NCBI GenBank assembly: GCA_017960475.1
Contig: JAGCZH010000008.1
Location: forward strand, 29,485 to 93,484
Direction: 5' to 3'
Origin: Bacteroidales bacterium
GTDB lineage: Bacteria; Bacteroidota; Bacteroidia; Bacteroidales; P3
Length of the DNA stretch: 64,000 nucleotides
The first letter of the stretch is position 1. Each line of letters starts with the position of its first letter. The notes beneath the pieces are model-generated. The model saw only the letters and a program-made list of their open reading frames with translations. It was not told the DNA's origin and ran no database searches. The position numbers were made by a program, and so were the translations under genes. This document shows, piece by piece, positions 25,295-34,113 of this stretch.

Positions 25295-26092
25295 TTACTG
25301 AATGTCGAAATCCAGGTTGAAAGGCCAATGCTCACGGAATGTGTCAAGTTTTTCGGCGTCGAGTTCGGCGACAATGACACGTTCCGACGTGTCGTTTGCG
25401 GCATCACGAGGCTCAATCTGGCACATTGGAAGACCTTTGAAATCGACTATCGCCGAACAGCCGGCGTATTCTATTCCCGTGCTGTCGCAACCGGTGCGAT
25501 TGCATCCCACGGCATACGACAGGTTTTCTATTGCCCTGGCCTTCAACAAGGTTGTCCATGCATGGTGGCGAGACCCCGGCCAGTTGGCACAAACCATAAG
25601 CAAGTCATAGTCCCAATCGGCACTGTTGCGCAGCCACAGAGGGAAACGCAGGTCGTAGCACACAGCAGGGCGAATGCGCCACCCACGCCATTCCACAGTA
25701 ACACGGCGCTGTCCGCGAAGCACCTGCGACGCCTCGCTGCTCATGCGGAAAGTGTGACCCTTGTCGTAGTATTCAAAACTGCCGTCGGGACGCACAAGGT
25801 GCATACGGTTGTACACCCCCTCGGGCTGGCACACTGTCCAGCTGCCTACAAAAAGGGCGTTATGTTTTTGTGCCATAGCGTGGGCAAAGCCGAAAGTAGC
25901 GCCGCAAGGTTTTTCTGCCTGACGAGCCATGTGGTCGCCAAAGCCTGTACTGAAAGTTTCAGGAACAACAAGTATGTCAACGGGCTGTGACAGCATAGAA
26001 AAAGCCTTCTCAACCTTGTCGAAATTGGCCTGAGGGTCCTCCCAGACAATATCCTGCTGATATAGCGCCACACGCAATTTGTTCTGCTTCAT
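25295..26092 (-). CDS. Carbon-nitrogen hydrolase (omega-amidase/Nit2-like)
   Basis: With the ATG at 26092 the protein has 265 residues and starts KQNKLRVALYQQDIVWEDP after Met. The nitrilase triad is visible: Glu in VPETFSTGF, Lys in YDKGHTF and Cys in RPAVCYDLRFPLW. The YDLRFP and GYDKGHTF contexts favour omega-amidase (hydrolysis of alpha-ketoglutaramate or alpha-ketosuccinamate). The frame stays open to 26164; an ATG at 26125 would overlap the upstream gene, so I prefer 26092, 13 bp after that gene's stop. Cytoplasmic, no signal peptide. Confidence 0.87.
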   Translation of the reverse strand: MKQNKLRVALYQQDIVWEDPQANFDKVEKAFSMLSQPVDILVVPETFSTGFGDHMARQAEKPCGATFGFAHAMAQKHNALFVGSWTVCQPEGVYNRMHLVRPDGSFEYYDKGHTFRMSSEASQVLRGQRRVTVEWRGWRIRPAVCYDLRFPLWLRNSADWDYDLLMVCANWPGSRHHAWTTLLKARAIENLSYAVGCNRTGCDSTGIEYAGCSAIVDFKGLPMCQIEPRDAANDTSERVIVAELDAEKLDTFREHWPFNLDFDIQ

Positions 26093-26105
26093 ATCTTCGA
26101 TATAA

Positions 26106-26675
26106 TCATTGGCAATTGCAGACATAGTCCCATCGTTTGCGAGGCGTCGGAAGAAGCTCCTCAATAGCCTGCTGATTGTCCCATGTCAGCGGACAGACAC
26201 GGAGGTCTATGACTTTTAAAGTGTAGTTAAGAGCCACAAACGATGGAGGGAATGAGATGATTCCTGTGCACCAAAGTATCAGCTCCTCGAGTTTGGTTAG
26301 CGACGACATCTCATCGGGCAAATCGAGAATGGGGTTTCTGCTTAGGTTCAAGTATTTGAGATTCACCAAGCGACCCAATTCAGGAGGAACCACCCGTATA
26401 CGGTTTCTTCTGATGTCGAGTCTTTCAAGGTGTGTGAGGGTACCTATCTCAGGCGGTATGCTGTCGATGAAGTTGCGGCCCAGATCGAGGGTGCGCAGGT
26501 TGCGCATCTGAAAGACCTTGGGAGGTATCTGTCGCAGACGTTTATAGTTGAGACGTAGGATGTACACCGAGTCGGGATTGCGCACATCTTTCAGCGACTT
26601 ATAGACCTTGTCGCGCTGGGCGTTGAGGCCGAGAATCGCCCCGAGGAAAAACAGAAAAACTACGATTTTCTTCAT
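26106..26675 (-). CDS. Exported leucine-rich repeat protein
   Basis: A 189-residue protein with a signal peptide (MKKIVVFLFFLGAILGLNAQ). About five 23-residue repeats follow, of the plant/Ras-like kind: LRTLDLGRNFIDSIPPEIGTL, LERLDIRRNRIRVVPPELGRL and LKYLNLSRNPILDLPDEMSSL. A Cys-containing C-terminus (VCPLTW, YVCNCQ) probably caps the solenoid. Such domains bind proteins; partner unknown. It lies inside a ribF-to-mutS2 operon of housekeeping genes, which is an odd setting for a secreted binding protein. Confidence 0.83.
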   Translation of the reverse strand: MKKIVVFLFFLGAILGLNAQRDKVYKSLKDVRNPDSVYILRLNYKRLRQIPPKVFQMRNLRTLDLGRNFIDSIPPEIGTLTHLERLDIRRNRIRVVPPELGRLVNLKYLNLSRNPILDLPDEMSSLTKLEELILWCTGIISFPPSFVALNYTLKVIDLRVCPLTWDNQQAIEELLPTPRKRWDYVCNCQ

Positions 26676-26701
26676 TATGCATCAAAGGGATTGGAGTATT
26701 T

Positions 26702-27652
26702 TCACCCATTCGCCGTATCGTATGGGCTATTGGTATTTAATGCTTTCACTTTACGGCAGTCATCATGGAGCTGCGCCACCAGGGCCTGCGGTGAGTCGAA
26801 AGTCTCTATGTCTCTGATTTTGTCAATGAACTCCACCGTCACCTTTTTGCCATAAATGTCCGACGAGAAGTCTATGATATGTACTTCGAGGGCAGACACC
26901 GACATATGGAATGTGGGCTGGACACCCAGATTGGCCATGGCTGCATAACGGCGACCGTCGACAATGGCGACCATGGCATACACTCCGGCGGCAGGCAACA
27001 TCTTGTTTCTGTCGCCTACGGCGATATTAGCGGTAGGGAACCCTAATCCGCTGCCCACATGGCGCCCGTGGACCACCTCACCACTCACACTATAGGGAAC
27101 TCCAAGCATGCTGTTGGCAAGGCGCATATCGCCAGAGGCAAGGGCACGTCGTATTTTTGTAGAGCTAACCTCGACACCGTCAAGAACAACAGCCTCGTCG
27201 CGACATATCTCGAAACCACGTCGTCGGGACAAATCGGGAAGGAGATCAAAGTCGTTTCTGTCACGGCTGCCAAACATATTGTCGTAACCCAACAGCAGAA
27301 CCTTCATATTGAGGTTGCCACATAAGAACCGCTCAGCAAAAGTGCATGCCGACAATGAAGCTGTCTCTTTATCGAAATTGATAATGGCGACATTCTCAAC
27401 GCCGCACGATTCAAGCTGCGTCATACGCTCCTCGAAAGTGGAGAGCAGCGGCACCGAGTCGTCGGGCCTAAGCACCATACGGGGATGCCTGTCGAATGTC
27501 ACCACGACAGGAAGCAGAGCACGCTCCTTTGCCTCCTTCCGCAAACGACACAGCAAATGTCGATGGCCGACATGGACACCGTCAAACATGCCTACAGTGA
27601 CAATACTCTCGGATTGTAAATCACTGAAATTATCTATATTGAACAGCTTCAT
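26702..27652 (-). CDS. ribF: Bifunctional riboflavin kinase / FAD synthetase
   Basis: I use the ATG at 27652 (316 residues); two further codons upstream begin with TTG. The N-terminal FAD synthetase domain shows VTVGMFDGVHVGHRHLL (nucleotidyl-transfer GxFDGxHxGH) and LLGYDNMFGS. The C-terminal riboflavin kinase domain shows GEVVHGRHVGSGLGFPTANI, with the conserved G-x-P-T-A-N, and VYAMVAIVDGRRYAAMANLGVQPTF. It turns riboflavin into FMN and FAD in the cytoplasm. First gene of the minus-strand group ending in mutS2, 26 bp before the LRR gene. Confidence 0.95.
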   Translation of the reverse strand: MKLFNIDNFSDLQSESIVTVGMFDGVHVGHRHLLCRLRKEAKERALLPVVVTFDRHPRMVLRPDDSVPLLSTFEERMTQLESCGVENVAIINFDKETASLSACTFAERFLCGNLNMKVLLLGYDNMFGSRDRNDFDLLPDLSRRRGFEICRDEAVVLDGVEVSSTKIRRALASGDMRLANSMLGVPYSVSGEVVHGRHVGSGLGFPTANIAVGDRNKMLPAAGVYAMVAIVDGRRYAAMANLGVQPTFHMSVSALEVHIIDFSSDIYGKKVTVEFIDKIRDIETFDSPQALVAQLHDDCRKVKALNTNSPYDTANG

Positions 27653-27685
27653 CGTCAAAAAAAAGATTTACAAAAGTACAAAAAA

Positions 27686-27716
27686 TTTGTCATATTGAAA
27701 AAAAGTAGTACTTTTG
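27686..27716 (+). promoter_or_regulatory. Bacteroidota-type promoter for rpsP
   Basis: TTTG (27686-27689), a 19-nt spacer and TACTTTTG (27709-27716), 53 nt before the rpsP ATG. It faces away from ribF. Confidence 0.78.
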
Positions 27717-27769
27717 CATTCTCAAACGAAAAACAAAAATCATTTTAAAACCATTTAAAACAATTAGTT

Positions 27770-28321
27770 ATGCCTGCAAGAATTAGATTGCAACGTCATG
27801 GTAAAAAGAATCAACCTTTTTATCACATCGTCGTAGCGGATGGTCGTGCACCTCGCGATGGAAAATTTGTCGAGAAGTTAGGCACTTACAACCCTATGAC
27901 CAACCCCGCCAGCATCGAACTCAATGAAGAGAGAGCCTGCCAATGGCTTAAAAACGGTGCCGAGCCCAGTCCTACCTGCCGTCGAATCCTCTCCTACAAG
28001 GGTGTCCTTCTGAAACGCCACCTCCAGATTGGTGTTGAGAAAGGCGCTATCAGCCAGGAACAAGCCGACGTGAAATACAATGAGTGGAAACAGGCCAAGG
28101 ACGCAAAAATCGCCAATAAAGTTAGCGAGTTGAACAACAACGCTCGCAACGAGGCAAAATCCCGCCTTGAGGCTGAGAAGAAAGCCAACGAGACCAAAGC
28201 CGCCGCTATCGACGCTAAACGTCGCGCCGCCGCTGAGGCCGAGGCAGCAGCCAAGGCTGAGGCCACTGCCGAAAACACTGAGAACGAAGCCCCCGCAGCT
28301 GAAGAAAACACTGAAGCATAA
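27770..28321 (+). CDS. rpsP: 30S ribosomal protein S16 with long charged tail
   Basis: Residues 1-85 are canonical S16 (ARIRLQRHGKKNQPFYHIVVADGRAPRDG, then EKLGTYNP and the SPTCRRILSYKG segment). The remaining ~98 residues form a Lys/Ala/Glu-rich helical tail ending in an Ala/Glu low-complexity run; typical bacterial S16 has about 80-90 residues. Extended S16 tails are usual in Bacteroidota. The protein is an assembly protein of the 30S 5' domain. A strong promoter precedes and a terminator follows, so it may be separated from rimM by attenuation. Confidence 0.97.
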   Translation: MPARIRLQRHGKKNQPFYHIVVADGRAPRDGKFVEKLGTYNPMTNPASIELNEERACQWLKNGAEPSPTCRRILSYKGVLLKRHLQIGVEKGAISQEQADVKYNEWKQAKDAKIANKVSELNNNARNEAKSRLEAEKKANETKAAAIDAKRRAAAEAEAAAKAEATAENTENEAPAAEENTEA

Positions 28322-28343
28322 ACAGCGTGGACTGACTCATAAC

Positions 28344-28377
28344 AAAAAAGGACATGCACAACAGCATGTCCTTTTTT
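28344..28377 (+). terminator. Terminator between rpsP and rimM
   Basis: Stem GGACATGC / GCATGTCC extended by A6/T6, loop ACAACA, ending in six T. It lies 22 bp after rpsP and 41 bp before rimM. Confidence 0.88.
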
Positions 28378-28418
28378 GATAGAATTAATGTCTGACAGCC
28401 TTTCAACAAAAAAAACAG

Positions 28419-28940
28419 ATGACACAAGACGAATGCTACAGACTGGGCAAAATCACAAAGCCTTTCGGTTTCAAAGGTCAGGTGATTTTCTTCCTTGACG
28501 TGGACAGTCCTGAAGACTACGAAGAACTCGACTCCGTGTTTGTCGAGGTCAAAGGGGCCTTGGTGCCTTACTTCATCAAAGAGATAAACATCAACGGCAA
28601 CAAGGCCACTGTCACCTTCGAGGATTTGACTCCACAAGAGGCTCAGGCTCTTGTCGGCAACGACCTATACCTGCCTCTCGACCTGCTGCCAAAGCTCGAC
28701 GGCAACCGATTTTACTACCACGAGGTTGTTGGCTGGCATGTGGTCGACGACGAGAAAGGCGACATTGGAACAATAGCCTCTGTCATCGACTACCCCGCAC
28801 AGGCTCTGTTTCAGATCATGTTGGGCGACAAAGAGATTCTCATTCCCGTCATCGACCAAGTTATCGTGAAAGTGGACCGTGACACCAAAACGATGTTCAT
28901 TCATGCCCCCGACGGGCTCATAGATTTGTATCTGGGATGA
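28419..28940 (+). CDS. rimM: Ribosome maturation factor RimM
   Basis: A 173-residue protein with the two RimM parts: an N-terminal beta-barrel beginning CYRLGKITKPFGFKGQVIFF and a PRC-barrel (YYHEVVGWHVVDDEKGDIGTIA, ILIPVIDQVIVKVDRDTKTMFIHAPDGLIDLYL). It acts in 16S rRNA processing and binds ribosomal protein S19. The rpsP-rimM order is an ancient linkage; a strong hairpin between the two genes suggests partial transcriptional separation. Confidence 0.95.
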   Translation: MTQDECYRLGKITKPFGFKGQVIFFLDVDSPEDYEELDSVFVEVKGALVPYFIKEININGNKATVTFEDLTPQEAQALVGNDLYLPLDLLPKLDGNRFYYHEVVGWHVVDDEKGDIGTIASVIDYPAQALFQIMLGDKEILIPVIDQVIVKVDRDTKTMFIHAPDGLIDLYLG

Positions 28941-29121
28941 TTCCCTCCCCCTATTCCACTCTAATCACAACCCTCTATCTTGTTTCTCCACTCCTTCCGA
29001 AACTTATAAATATAATACAATATAAATACATTATTTTTTGTGTATCTTTGCAAGATGTAATAGAACCTAGACAACTCCTTTATCTCTCGAAAATACAACA
29101 TCTTACGTCATAAGCAAGCAC

Positions 29122-31017
29122 ATGGAAGAAGATATCATAAATCCTATCACCAACGATTACGGGGACGACAGCATTGTGCATCTTGAAGACATGGTGCACA
29201 TCAGGCTGCGTCCTGGCATGTATATAGGCAAGCTGGGTGACGGCTCGTCGCACGACGATGGTATTTACGTCCTTATCAAAGAGGTCATCGACAATGCCAT
29301 CGATGAGTTCACTTCAGGCTACGGAAAACGTATCAATGTGAAGATTGACTTCGGCGAGCGTCGGGTTAGCATACGTGATTTCGGACGCGGCATTCCTCTG
29401 GGCAAAATGATTGACGCCGTGAGCAAACTGAACACCGGCGCCAAATACGACAGCAAAGTGTTTCAGAAATCGGTGGGTCTCAACGGTGTCGGCACCAAGG
29501 CAGTCAATGCGCTCAGCAGCTATTTCAAGGTCATGGCTGTGCGCGACGGCAAATGCCGTATCGCAGAATTCTCTGAAGGCAACCTCACCAACGACAGCGG
29601 AATCATAGAATGCAAAGAGGAAAACGGCACTCTCGTCGAATTCATCCCCGACCAAACCCTTTTCGGCAACTACCATTTCGTCAACGAATATGTGGAACGT
29701 CGTGTGTGGAACTACGCCTACCTTAACCGAGGCCTCACCCTTTACTATAACGACAAACGCTACTATTCCAAAAACGGTCTCCTCGACCTTCTGGAGCACA
29801 ACATGGATGGCGAAGGTCTCTACCCCGTGGTCCACATCAAAGAGGATGACTTTGAATGTGCCTTCACTCATGTCAACGGTCAAAGTAGCGACTACTACTA
29901 TAGCTTTGTCAATGGACAGCATACCACCGAGGGCGGCACACACCAAAGCGCCTTCCGCGAAGGCTTCGCCCGTGTGGTTCGCGAGTTCTATAAAAAAGAC
30001 TATGAGCCTTCCGACATACGCCAAGGACTGGTATGCGCCTTGTGTGTACGCATTCAGGAACCTGTCTTCGAAGCCCAGACAAAAACCAAGCTGGGTTCTA
30101 CCCATCTGGCGCCAAACAAAGCCGACGGCACCAACGACAGTCCCTTCCTCAAGACCTATGTCCTAGACATCCTAAAACGTCATCTCGACAACTATCTCCA
30201 CATCCACTCCGAAACCGCCGACGCCCTCCTCGCCAAGATAACCCAGAACGAGAAGGAACGCAAAGAAATCGCCGGCATAAAAAAAGAGGCCAAGGCCGCC
30301 AACAAGAAAGCCAGCCTCAACAACCGCAAGCTGCGCGACTGCCACATTCACTACAACAGCAACAACGCACGCCGATTGGAGACCACCATTTTCATCACCG
30401 AGGGAGACTCGGCAAGCGGCAGCATAACCAAAAGCCGCGACGTGGCGACACAAGCGGTATTCAGCCTGCGAGGCAAACCCAAAAACACATACAATATCAG
30501 CAAGGTCGAAGTGTATAAAAACGAGGAGCTGAACCTGCTTCATAATGCCCTCGATATCGACGACGGCATGGATGGCCTCCGCTACAACAACGTTGTCATC
30601 GCCACCGATGCCGATGTCGACGGTATGCACATACGCCTTCTGCTGCTCACTTTCTTCCTCCGCTTCTACCCCGACCTTATACGCACGGGGCATGTATACA
30701 TTCTGCAGACACCGCTCTTCAGAGTCCGCAACAAACAAAAAACTCACTATTGCTACACCGACGAGGAACGCATAGAGGCCATCCACAACACTCCTAACGC
30801 GGAAATAACCCGATTCAAAGGTCTCGGCGAGATTTCTCCCGACGAATTCAAAAATTTCATCGGCAAAGACATGCGCCTCGACCCCGTACTGCTTCACAAA
30901 GACTTCGACACCAAAGGGGTTCTGAGTTTCTATATGGGTGAGAACACCATGGAACGACGCGAGTTTATCATGGACAACCTACGTGTTGAAGACGACGAAA
31001 GTATCGTTGTCGCGTAA
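29122..31017 (+). CDS. parE: DNA topoisomerase IV subunit B
   Basis: A 631-residue type IIA topoisomerase ATPase subunit. GHKL ATPase motifs: [50 protein letters not shown]. The Toprim domain has [20 protein letters not shown] and [19 protein letters not shown], whose aspartates bind Mg. The SITKSRD and GKPKNTYN wording is the Bacteroidota ParE form. With ParC it decatenates daughter chromosomes. No parC follows; the next gene encodes a Lys-rich repeat protein. TATCTTTG at 29043-29050 is a likely -7 box. Confidence 0.93.
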   Translation: MEEDIINPITNDYGDDSIVHLEDMVHIRLRPGMYIGKLGDGSSHDDGIYVLIKEVIDNAIDEFTSGYGKRINVKIDFGERRVSIRDFGRGIPLGKMIDAVSKLNTGAKYDSKVFQKSVGLNGVGTKAVNALSSYFKVMAVRDGKCRIAEFSEGNLTNDSGIIECKEENGTLVEFIPDQTLFGNYHFVNEYVERRVWNYAYLNRGLTLYYNDKRYYSKNGLLDLLEHNMDGEGLYPVVHIKEDDFECAFTHVNGQSSDYYYSFVNGQHTTEGGTHQSAFREGFARVVREFYKKDYEPSDIRQGLVCALCVRIQEPVFEAQTKTKLGSTHLAPNKADGTNDSPFLKTYVLDILKRHLDNYLHIHSETADALLAKITQNEKERKEIAGIKKEAKAANKKASLNNRKLRDCHIHYNSNNARRLETTIFITEGDSASGSITKSRDVATQAVFSLRGKPKNTYNISKVEVYKNEELNLLHNALDIDDGMDGLRYNNVVIATDADVDGMHIRLLLLTFFLRFYPDLIRTGHVYILQTPLFRVRNKQKTHYCYTDEERIEAIHNTPNAEITRFKGLGEISPDEFKNFIGKDMRLDPVLLHKDFDTKGVLSFYMGENTMERREFIMDNLRVEDDESIVVA

Positions 31018-31079
31018 TTTTTTAAAAAAAATTTTGCCCATTAATATAATCTTGCTATACTTGCAAAAATTTTTTAGCA

Positions 31080-32351
31080 ATGATAGACCATAGAAATCGC
31101 AAGAAAAAACTGATAATCAGCTACAAAAACTTACCCGATAATATACGGGAACTCTTTAAAGACGCTTATCCCGACGGATATAAGGACTATCTGCAGAAGA
31201 CCATTAAACCTAATGGCGAACCAATCTTCGTTGTTCCTCTGGAGACCGACGACACCTCATACATGGTTAAATTCGACGTCAAAATTGACACCGGACTTGT
31301 TGAAGAGGATCTCGACAAGGATCTCTATGGCGGAGACGAAGAGCAGAGCGAAGGGGAATTCGCACCCCTGTCGGAAGCCATCGACAAAGAAGAGGGCAAC
31401 GAGCACGCTGTAGGCAAAATGCGCCATGGCGCACTGGAAGAGGTCTTCGAGGGTCTCCCCGAAGACAAAAAGGAATTCGAGATGGCAAACCAAGACATCG
31501 AGGATGAATATGGCGATCGACCCGACGAAGACGACGACATTGACAGCTATATTGACGGAGAGAAAGATGGCGACGATGATATCGAACCCGACGACGACGA
31601 GTTGCTTGACATCGAGGCCCTTCTTAATGAAGCCGACTCCGGCGAAGGTATGTTACGCGAGAACAACCCTCCCGAGGAGAAACGTGGCCGCAAACGCAAA
31701 TCGCTCAATCCCGACATCGAAGCTGTCAAAGCTGTCGGAAGCGAGGCGAAAGCATTGAAAAAGAGCTCTAAAGCAAAAACAACCGTAAAAATCAAAAAAA
31801 GCGAAATATCATCGACAACAAAGGTAAAAGCCGTCAAAGTGACCAAGGCTGTTAAAGAGCCCAAAGCTGTCAAGGTGACCAAGGCTATCAAAGAGCCTAA
31901 AGCCGTCAAGGTAACTAAGGCTGTTAAAGAACCCAAAGCCGTCAAGGTGACTAAGGCTGTTAAAGAACCCAAAGCCGTCAAAGTGACCAAGGCTGTTAAA
32001 GAGCCCAAAGCCGTCAAAGTGACCAAGGCTGTCAAAGAGCCCAAAGCCGTCAAGGTGACCAAGGCTGTCAAAGAGCCCAAAGCCGTTAAGGTGACCAAGG
32101 CTGTCAAAGAGCCCAAAGCCGTCAAGATGACCAAGGCTGTCAAAGAGCCCAAAGCCGTTAAGGTGACAAAGGCTGTTAAAGAGACCAAAGCCGTCAAAGT
32201 GACCAAGGCTGTCAAAGAGCCCAAAGCCGTCAAGGTGACCAAGGCTGTCAAAGAACCCAAAATGTCAACCAAGAAAGTGACCTACACCAAGGCCGTAAAA
32301 GCATCCAAGGCGACAACCAAGGCGACAAAAACGACGAAATCCAAGAAATAA
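31080..32351 (+). CDS. Polyampholyte protein with 12 tandem Lys-rich repeats (histone H1-like tail)
   Basis: A 423-residue protein in three parts. Residues 1-75 form a small folded domain (KKLIISYKNLPDNIRELFKD, then YPDGYKDYL and IFVVPLETDDTSYMVKFDVK), which I recall from other Bacteroidales proteins without a function. Residues about 80-200 are strongly acidic (long Asp/Glu runs). Residues about 200-423 are basic, holding 12 perfect-length copies of KAVKVTKAVKEP (250-393) and a Lys/Thr/Ala end. Tails of this type resemble histone H1 and bacterial DNA-condensing proteins such as AlgP. Placement after parE fits a nucleoid role; this is inference. Confidence 0.7.
   Translation: MIDHRNRKKKLIISYKNLPDNIRELFKDAYPDGYKDYLQKTIKPNGEPIFVVPLETDDTSYMVKFDVKIDTGLVEEDLDKDLYGGDEEQSEGEFAPLSEAIDKEEGNEHAVGKMRHGALEEVFEGLPEDKKEFEMANQDIEDEYGDRPDEDDDIDSYIDGEKDGDDDIEPDDDELLDIEALLNEADSGEGMLRENNPPEEKRGRKRKSLNPDIEAVKAVGSEAKALKKSSKAKTTVKIKKSEISSTTKVKAVKVTKAVKEPKAVKVTKAIKEPKAVKVTKAVKEPKAVKVTKAVKEPKAVKVTKAVKEPKAVKVTKAVKEPKAVKVTKAVKEPKAVKVTKAVKEPKAVKMTKAVKEPKAVKVTKAVKETKAVKVTKAVKEPKAVKVTKAVKEPKMSTKKVTYTKAVKASKATTKATKTTKSKK
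31827..32258 (+). repeat. 12 x 36-bp in-frame tandem repeat
   Basis: Twelve units of 36 bp, each encoding KAVKVTKAVKEP with changes only in units 2 (I), 9 (M) and 10 (T). Codons vary between units at third positions, so the array is not brand new. Such arrays change copy number easily by slippage. Confidence 0.93.
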
Positions 32352-32668
32352 ACAAAAAGGGACATCCCAAGAGTCCCCAACGGGGACGGTATATATTAGC
32401 CGTAGGCATCAGGCCACGGATTTGAAACAAAATAATCTGAGCCCTGAAGGGGCGACATACTGACTATCTGTTCTGTGCCGCCCCTTCAGGGCTCAGTGTT
32501 TCTGTCATCTTTGTACCATGGGCTCACGCCCACGACTGTATTATGTCACCCTTACAGGGTTTTAGCCTCAGCCCACGCAGACAGCATCTCAGTCGGGTTC
32601 ACACCCACGACTTTTTTCGTCTTTTGTGGCGTTTGAAATATCCTTGTGTTTATTCTCGCGGAGATGCA
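32352..32668. other. Repeat-rich intergenic region
   Basis: A 317-bp gap holding a small hairpin (GTCCCC-AAC-GGGGAC, about 32372-32387), sequence reading TAGCCGTAGGCATCAGGCC, and copy 2 of the 122-bp interspersed element. No gene seen. It separates the Lys-rich protein gene from convergent nadD. Confidence 0.6.
32440..32561. repeat. 122-bp interspersed palindromic element, copy 2
   Basis: Begins AGCCCTGAAGGGGCG and contains CCCCTTCAGGGCT and ATGGGCTCACGCCCACG. It ends ACCCTTACAGGGTT. Gap-free alignment with copy 1 (21939-22060) gives about 78 percent identity by hand count; the changes tend to keep the stems. Confidence 0.75.
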
Positions 32669-33247
32669 CTATTTCTCATAGAAATGCATCTCTGTCAGAT
32701 ATTGGAACACCGGTTCTGTAAGCATATATTTGGGTGAATGACCTTGAGCTATCATACTACGTATGTAGCTCGACGAGATATCCATCATCGGCACATCCAC
32801 AATATGCACATGAGGATGGTCGGCAAGATCACCAAGCTCGCTCCCTGGTCTTGGATAGACAAAGAGGTCATAATGTTCAAGGATGTATTCATAGTTGCGC
32901 CAACGGCGGAAATTCTCCAAATTGTCGCCACCCATTATTATCGAGAAACGTTTGTCAGGATATTTGTCCGCCAGATGTGCCAAAGTCACCACGGTATAGC
33001 TTGGTATTGGCAAGTGCATCTCGACATCGCTGGCGCGCATATTGTAATTATCCTCTATGGCCACACGCACCATCTGAAGCCTGTGGTGATCGGCGAGCAG
33101 GGTCTTGCGTTCCTTAAAGGGATTCTGTGGAGACACAACAAACCACACCTCATCGAGGTCTGTCAACTCAAGCATGGAGTTGGCAACAATGAGATGGCCC
33201 ACATGTATTGGGTTGAAGGAGCCGAAAAAGAGACCCACATTTTTCAT
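32669..33247 (-). CDS. nadD: Nicotinate-nucleotide adenylyltransferase
   Basis: A 192-residue nucleotidyltransferase. GLFFGSFNPIHVGHLIVANSM carries the GxFxPxHxGH ATP site; VVSPQNPFK and IIMGGDNLENFRRWRNYEYI are NadD-specific, and the C-terminal SSSYIRSMIAQG is the ISSTxIR motif. It makes deamido-NAD from nicotinate mononucleotide in the cytoplasm. It lies 22 bp downstream of the exported protein gene at 33270-33866 on the same strand. Confidence 0.95.
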   Translation of the reverse strand: MKNVGLFFGSFNPIHVGHLIVANSMLELTDLDEVWFVVSPQNPFKERKTLLADHHRLQMVRVAIEDNYNMRASDVEMHLPIPSYTVVTLAHLADKYPDKRFSIIMGGDNLENFRRWRNYEYILEHYDLFVYPRPGSELGDLADHPHVHIVDVPMMDISSSYIRSMIAQGHSPKYMLTEPVFQYLTEMHFYEK

Positions 33248-33269
33248 CTACAACACGGCGTAGTGTAGA

Positions 33270-33866
33270 TTAATAGTATTTGTACTTAGAGATGATGCCG
33301 ATATGGCGAAGCTTGTTGCCACGGAAAGTGTAAATCTCGCCCACCTCACCGGCTCCACTGATGACTTTGAGAACAGCGATGTCGGCGACGTATGATTTGG
33401 GAAAACGTTTGAAGACAACACGGAACACATCCTCTTTGCTCATTCCCACATGGACACCATTGTCAAGCTTAACCTCAGGGTCGGTGATCTTACCCGCAAT
33501 CATCTCGACACGTCCTGTGGTTATGCTGCGATACATGTCAAGATAGCTGTCGTCAAGTCGACGCAAGGTGTTTACCGACACCGACATAGAGTCATAGTAA
33601 TTCTTATAGCCCACCTCGCGATACCATTGCAGTTGAGTGTTGGTGATATATTGCTCGACATTCTCCCATTTACCTATAGGATAAATGACGAAGTCAGTCA
33701 AAGAGTAAACTATCATGGTATCCGCCAGAACTTTGACATCTTTGACCATATATTCCGGCTTAGCATAAGTCAACATACGCATGGCCTTGGCTCGTGAGCT
33801 AATCTCCTGGGCTTGAAGCGTCAGCATTGAAGAGAAAACTATCAGGGCAAGAGCTATTTTTTTCAT
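33270..33866 (-). CDS. Exported protein of unknown function
   Basis: A 198-residue protein with a signal peptide (MKKIALALIVFSSMLTLQAQ). The mature part alternates charged helices and strands: KPEYMVKDVKVLADTMIVYS, WREVGYKNYYDS-like aromatic stretches, and a C-terminal half with NGVHVGMSKEDVFRVVFKRF followed by VGEIYTFRGNKLRHIGIISK. The VGMSKEDV segment recalls small BamE-like domains, which often begin with G-M-S/T plus a helix, but I cannot confirm it. Upstream of nadD in a two-gene unit. Confidence 0.7.
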   Translation of the reverse strand: MKKIALALIVFSSMLTLQAQEISSRAKAMRMLTYAKPEYMVKDVKVLADTMIVYSLTDFVIYPIGKWENVEQYITNTQLQWYREVGYKNYYDSMSVSVNTLRRLDDSYLDMYRSITTGRVEMIAGKITDPEVKLDNGVHVGMSKEDVFRVVFKRFPKSYVADIAVLKVISGAGEVGEIYTFRGNKLRHIGIISKYKYY

Positions 33867-34113
33867 GATGTGCTAAATAATATTATTCTCTTTAACGAAG
33901 AGTAAGCCATTTTATTATAAACACCAGAAAAAAAATTAGCTAATGAAAAAAAACAAATAGAAAAATTGCTTCTTTTGTTCATCTCTGTGAGTCAACTTTT
34001 TTCAGGGGAATACACATTATCAGAAGTTTTGTTTCCGTTTTTTTTCGTAAATTTGTAATCTCAAATACAAACCCTCATCCAACTCAACTAAATATTTATC
34101 AACACAAAAGGCA

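Noticed and set aside
31827..32258. CRISPR array
   Set aside because: The 36-bp units are contiguous with no spacers and are in frame with a protein; no cas genes are present.
31547..32272. Minus-strand 241-codon frame of Leu/Thr/Ala repeats opposite the KAVK array
   Set aside because: A shadow of the 36-bp repeat; the plus frame has the conserved N-terminal domain and follows parE with good spacing.
29122..32351. parE-parC operon
   Set aside because: The gene after parE lacks any topoisomerase A motif (no catalytic Tyr region or beta-pinwheel) and is a Lys-rich repeat protein.
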